NCBI GenBank assembly: GCA_023386395.1
Contig: JAEWJV010000242.1
Coordinates: 1-8,332 of the forward strand
Source: Bacteroidota bacterium
GTDB taxonomy: Bacteria > Bacteroidota > Bacteroidia > Chitinophagales > Chitinophagaceae
Direction of reading: 5' to 3'
DNA: 8,332 nt
The position numbers were made by a program, and so were the translations under genes. The notes under the pieces are model-generated. The model was not told the origin of the DNA, did no database searches, and saw only the letters and a list, made by a program, of their open reading frames with translations. This document shows, piece after piece, positions 6,691-8,332 of the stretch (the stretch's first letter is position 1; every line of letters begins with the position of its first letter).

Positions 6691-6844
6691 AAGGAGCAGT
6701 ATGGTGACTGTTACCTGTTTGTTGAAATTAATTGTTGATACAATAAAAAATAGTACAGATGAAAAGAACGTTTCAGCCACACAATCGCCGCAGGAAAAGC
6801 GTACACGGGTTTCGCAAACGCATGCAAACTGCAAACGGACGTAA
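6691..6844 (+). other. Candidate leader ORF (47 codons) with Shine-Dalgarno, overlapping rpmH out of frame
   Basis: AAGGAG at 6691-6696 is a clean Shine-Dalgarno sequence, four bases before an ATG at 6701, in a genome whose other genes here show none. The frame from 6701 to the stop at 6842-6844 encodes 47 residues opening [17 protein letters not shown]; the first 19 codons precede rpmH and the rest overlap it in another frame. The region overlapping rpmH is basic and compositionally dictated by the L34 codons, so only the first part could carry its own signal. The product resembles nothing I recognise. It may be a leader peptide whose translation affects rpmH expression, or chance. Confidence 0.3.
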
Positions 6845-6914
6845 AGTTTTGGCAAGCCGCAGAACTAAAGGCCGCCACAAGCTTACCGTTTCTGATGAAA
6901 GAAAATTAAAATAA
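6759..6914 (+). CDS. rpmH: 50S ribosomal protein L34
   Basis: A 51-residue, strongly basic L34 of the large ribosomal subunit, opening [18 protein letters not shown] and continuing with [17 protein letters not shown] and [11 protein letters not shown]. The MKRTFQP opening, the HGFRxRM segment and the GRKVLxxRRxKGRxxL ending are diagnostic, and the length fits Bacteroidota L34 proteins. The ATG at 6759 follows an A-rich leader with no Shine-Dalgarno of its own. A perfect -7 box lies about 80 bases upstream and a strong terminator starts 26 bases after the stop, so the gene is probably monocistronic. rnpA, its partner in many bacteria, does not follow. Confidence 0.98.
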   Translation: MKRTFQPHNRRRKSVHGFRKRMQTANGRKVLASRRTKGRHKLTVSDERKLK

Positions 6915-6939
6915 GTTTATACAACGATACTGATATTTT

Positions 6940-6970
6940 AAGGCCGGCTTCACGCCGGCCTTTTTTATTT
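6940..6970 (+). terminator. Intrinsic terminator after rpmH
   Basis: AAGGCCGGC (6940-6948), loop TTCAC (6949-6953) and GCCGGCCTT (6954-6962) form a perfect 9-bp, G/C-rich stem running straight into a T run (6961-6966). This is a textbook Rho-independent terminator and separates rpmH from pgl. Confidence 0.93.
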
Positions 6971-7002
6971 ACAGACAAATCCGGCCATCAAATATTTGTA
7001 TT

Positions 7003-7010
7003 TATCTTCG
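7003..7010 (+). promoter_or_regulatory. Possible -7 box of pgl
   Basis: TATCTTCG differs from TAnnTTTG at one base and lies 17 bases before the pgl ATG, which would give a leader of about 10 bases. No TTG stands at the -33 distance. Because the rpmH terminator precedes it, pgl needs a promoter in the 58-base gap, and this is the best candidate there. Confidence 0.35.
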
Positions 7011-7027
7011 GCATAAACTACTGAATA

Positions 7028-7756
7028 ATGGAACTGCACGTTTGTAAAGATTATGATGATTTGTGCGAACACCTTGCCAACTGGATGGTAGATTGCATCT
7101 GCAAAACGCTGGCAACCAAAGAACGTTTTTCAATTGCTTTTACAGGCGGCAACACGGCTAAAAAGCTTTATACGCTTTTGGCAGGCGATGCTTATAAAAA
7201 TAAAATCGACTGGAGCCGTGCCAACATTTTTATAGGTGATGAACGTTTTGTTCCCTACAGCGATGAACGCAGCAATGCAAGAATGATACGTGAAACTTTA
7301 TTGGATCATGTATCGGCAAATGAAGTGCATGTGCATTTTATGCAAACAGAAAATATGAGCGCCGAAACTTCGGCTGCTGAATATGAAGAAGTGTTGCAGC
7401 ATTATTTTAATAAAGGCACAAACGAGCCAACATTTGACATTGTTCTATTGGGCATGGGCGACGATGCGCATACACTTTCATTATTTCCCGGCCATGCCGA
7501 TGCTGTTAATGAACAAACCAAATGGTGTACATATTTATGGCTGGAGCAACAGGATATGTACCGCATAACCATAACAGCGCCCGTGGCAAATGCAGCGCAT
7601 TCAATTGCCTTTATTGTAAGCGGAAGCGGCAAAGCGGCAGCTTTAAATAATGTGATGCACAAACCATACGATCCCGAAAAATATCCTTCCCAGATAATAA
7701 AGCCGGTACATGGCGAATTACATTGGTTTGTGGATGAAGCGGCCATGAATGGCTGA
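7028..7756 (+). CDS. pgl: 6-phosphogluconolactonase (DevB/Pgl type)
   Basis: A 242-residue cytosolic hydrolase that opens 6-phosphogluconolactone to 6-phosphogluconate, the second step of the oxidative pentose phosphate pathway. The sugar-isomerase-like fold is marked by FTGGNTAKKLY (38-48, the SGGSTP-type phosphate loop), IFIGDERFVPYSDERSN (67-83), LLGMGDDAHTLSLFPG (140-155, with the catalytic-region His at 148), ITAPVANAAHSIAFIVSG (182-199) and the closing HWFVDEAA. The middle motif reads GDDAHT where most relatives have GPDGHT; the histidine is kept. Full length for the family. The expected partners zwf and gnd are not in the window. The stop is followed immediately by the di-haem oxidoreductase remnant on the same strand, with no terminator until about 8024. 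Confidence 0.94.
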   Translation: MELHVCKDYDDLCEHLANWMVDCICKTLATKERFSIAFTGGNTAKKLYTLLAGDAYKNKIDWSRANIFIGDERFVPYSDERSNARMIRETLLDHVSANEVHVHFMQTENMSAETSAAEYEEVLQHYFNKGTNEPTFDIVLLGMGDDAHTLSLFPGHADAVNEQTKWCTYLWLEQQDMYRITITAPVANAAHSIAFIVSGSGKAAALNNVMHKPYDPEKYPSQIIKPVHGELHWFVDEAAMNG

Positions 7757-7758
7757 AA

Positions 7759-8013
7759 GTGGTTTTTGAATTCATAAATCTGCGCCAATGCTATATACCA
7801 ACGCTGCAAAAGGGAATTGATTTGCCATGCCGCAAAATAAACGAAAGCCTTCTTATTTATAATGATGGCCATGCCCTCAGCATTGAAGAAGCCATTTTAT
7901 GGTATGGCCGTGAAGCTGAAAAAGCTAAAGGCCAGTGTATGAATTTATCATCTGCAGAAAGGGCCTAGCTGATTAAGTTTTTAAATAATTTACGAGAAAC
8001 AGTTTTTTGGTAA
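7759..8013 (+). pseudogene. Remnant of a di-haem thiol oxidoreductase/peroxidase-like gene (C-terminal end)
   Basis: The frame from 7759 contains, from about position 7849, LLIYNDGHALSIEEAILW followed by YGREAEKAK and SSAERA. This matches the C-terminal end of the di-haem thiol oxidoreductase family (COG3488/DUF1111; usual pattern FLHDGRAR-x-xEAILWHGGEAExAK...ERxxLxxFLxSL). A TAG at 7966-7968 interrupts it, and the same frame then continues LIKFLNNL, exactly the family ending, up to TAA at 8011. The stop is therefore within the homology and is one transition from CAG. Family positions are also altered (DGRA to DGHA, WHGG to WYGR). No CxxCH haem motif or upstream domain is present: the segment before about 7849 is unrecognisable and abuts the pgl stop. 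I infer a 3' gene fragment left by deletion and decay. A live short protein is possible but unlikely. Confidence 0.6.
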
Positions 8014-8023
8014 AGGCATAAAT

Positions 8024-8051
8024 AACTGCGCTCAAAGCAGTTCATTTTTTT
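8024..8051 (+). terminator. Probable intrinsic terminator after pgl and the gene remnant
   Basis: AACTGC (8024-8029) and GCAGTT (8037-8042) form a 6-bp stem around a 7-base loop, followed after one C by a run of seven or more T (8045-8051). It is modest in strength but well placed to end transcripts coming from pgl, and it separates them from the oppositely oriented VOC gene. Confidence 0.55.
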
Positions 8052-8057
8052 CTCCGG

Positions 8058-8332
8058 TTATATTTGCCCCTTATAATTCGAGTCAAAGTCAACCATCCAC
8101 TCAATGCCATATTTGTCTCTAAACATACCAAAATATGAACCCCAGGGGCTGTCGGAAATGGCCATTTCAATTTGTCCGCCTGCCGAAAGTCCATTGAATA
8201 ACCTGTCCGCTTCTTCTTTGCTTTCTGCACTAATTGCAATTTTGCTCCTGTTCTCATTTTCATTTGTTCGCCCCAGTATTTCAGGTACATCATTAGCCAT
8301 TAAATCACTTTTAACTATTGGTAAAGCAATGT
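8058..8332 (-). CDS. VOC-superfamily (PhnB/glyoxalase-like) protein, C-terminal part, cut by window edge
   Basis: The visible 90 residues are the C-terminal part of a vicinal-oxygen-chelate fold protein of the PhnB-like kind. The frame is open to the window edge and reads IALPIVKSDLMANDVPEILG, then a beta-strand region, then KEEADRLFNGLSAGGQIEMA, then DSPWGSYFGMFRDKYGIEWM and VDFDSN. The pattern EEADRLFxxLSxGGxxxM...WGxxFGxxxDxxGxxWM is characteristic of this group, often annotated as 3-demethylubiquinone-9 methyltransferase-like although most members have no proven reaction. The ATG at 8300 is internal (it aligns with the family's LMASD segment), so the true start lies beyond position 8332. 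The substrate cannot be named. It faces the pgl side and ends 16 bases before the end of the pgl-side terminator's stem. Confidence 0.88.
   Translation of the reverse strand, partial: IALPIVKSDLMANDVPEILGRTNENENRSKIAISAESKEEADRLFNGLSAGGQIEMAISDSPWGSYFGMFRDKYGIEWMVDFDSNYKGQI

Noticed and set aside
6704..6716. Small hairpin GGTGA-CTG-TTACC in the rpmH leader
   Set aside because: Five pairs including a G-T and a three-base loop: too weak to claim a riboswitch or attenuator.
6564..6758. Origin of replication next to rpmH
   Set aside because: No cluster of DnaA boxes (TTATCCACA-like) and no dnaA gene; only the rpmH leader and promoter were found.
7402..7872. 156-codon ORF on the minus strand
   Set aside because: It lies antisense to pgl and the gene remnant, shows no family motif, and disagrees with the clear Pgl signature on the plus strand.
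1..8332. tRNA, rRNA, CRISPR, insertion sequence, phage or defence cassette
   Set aside because: No cloverleaf, spaced repeat array, transposase motif, terminal inverted repeats or target duplication was seen; the genes are housekeeping types.

Overview
The window looks like an ordinary chromosomal stretch from a member of the Bacteroidota, most likely a Chitinophagaceae-like bacterium. The protein styles (L34, RF1, ParA/ParB, RecO) fit that group. The intergenic spacers are A/T-rich, and several carry the Bacteroidota sigma-A -7 box TAnnTTTG, while Shine-Dalgarno sequences are almost absent. The taxonomic call is inference from sequence style, not from a search.

Layout, left to right. Positions 1-1216 (minus strand) hold the chromosome-partitioning pair parA-parB, with parB cut by the window edge. 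Positions 1312-1992 (minus) encode a metallo-beta-lactamase-fold hydrolase of the UPF0173 type. Its divergent neighbour at 2131-3378 (plus) is a membrane-anchored calcineurin-like metallophosphoesterase. prfA (release factor 1) lies at 3456-4523 (minus) and is divergent from an amidohydrolase of the SsnA/chlorohydrolase/aminodeoxyfutalosine-deaminase group at 4641-5825 (plus). recO at 5826-6563 (minus) abuts the amidohydrolase stop to stop. rpmH (ribosomal protein L34, 51 aa) follows at 6759-6914 (plus) with its own promoter and a strong intrinsic terminator. Then come pgl (6-phosphogluconolactonase, 7028-7756, plus), a decayed C-terminal remnant of a di-haem thiol-oxidoreductase/peroxidase-like gene (7759-8013, plus), and the C-terminal part of a VOC/PhnB-like protein (minus) that runs off the right edge.

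The genes alternate in strand and serve mostly unrelated housekeeping roles: segregation, translation termination, recombinational repair, the ribosome, and the pentose phosphate pathway. Only parA-parB form an obvious functional operon. I see no mobile element, CRISPR array, tRNA, rRNA or defence cassette, and no convincing new multi-gene system. The points worth a second look are small: a gene relic with an in-frame amber codon followed by preserved family sequence; a Shine-Dalgarno-preceded ORF overlapping rpmH out of frame; a perfect 14-bp inverted repeat built over the prfA stop codon; a perfect palindrome just upstream of the parA start; and three heptamer repeats between parA and parB. 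No intergenic gap exceeds 300 bases.
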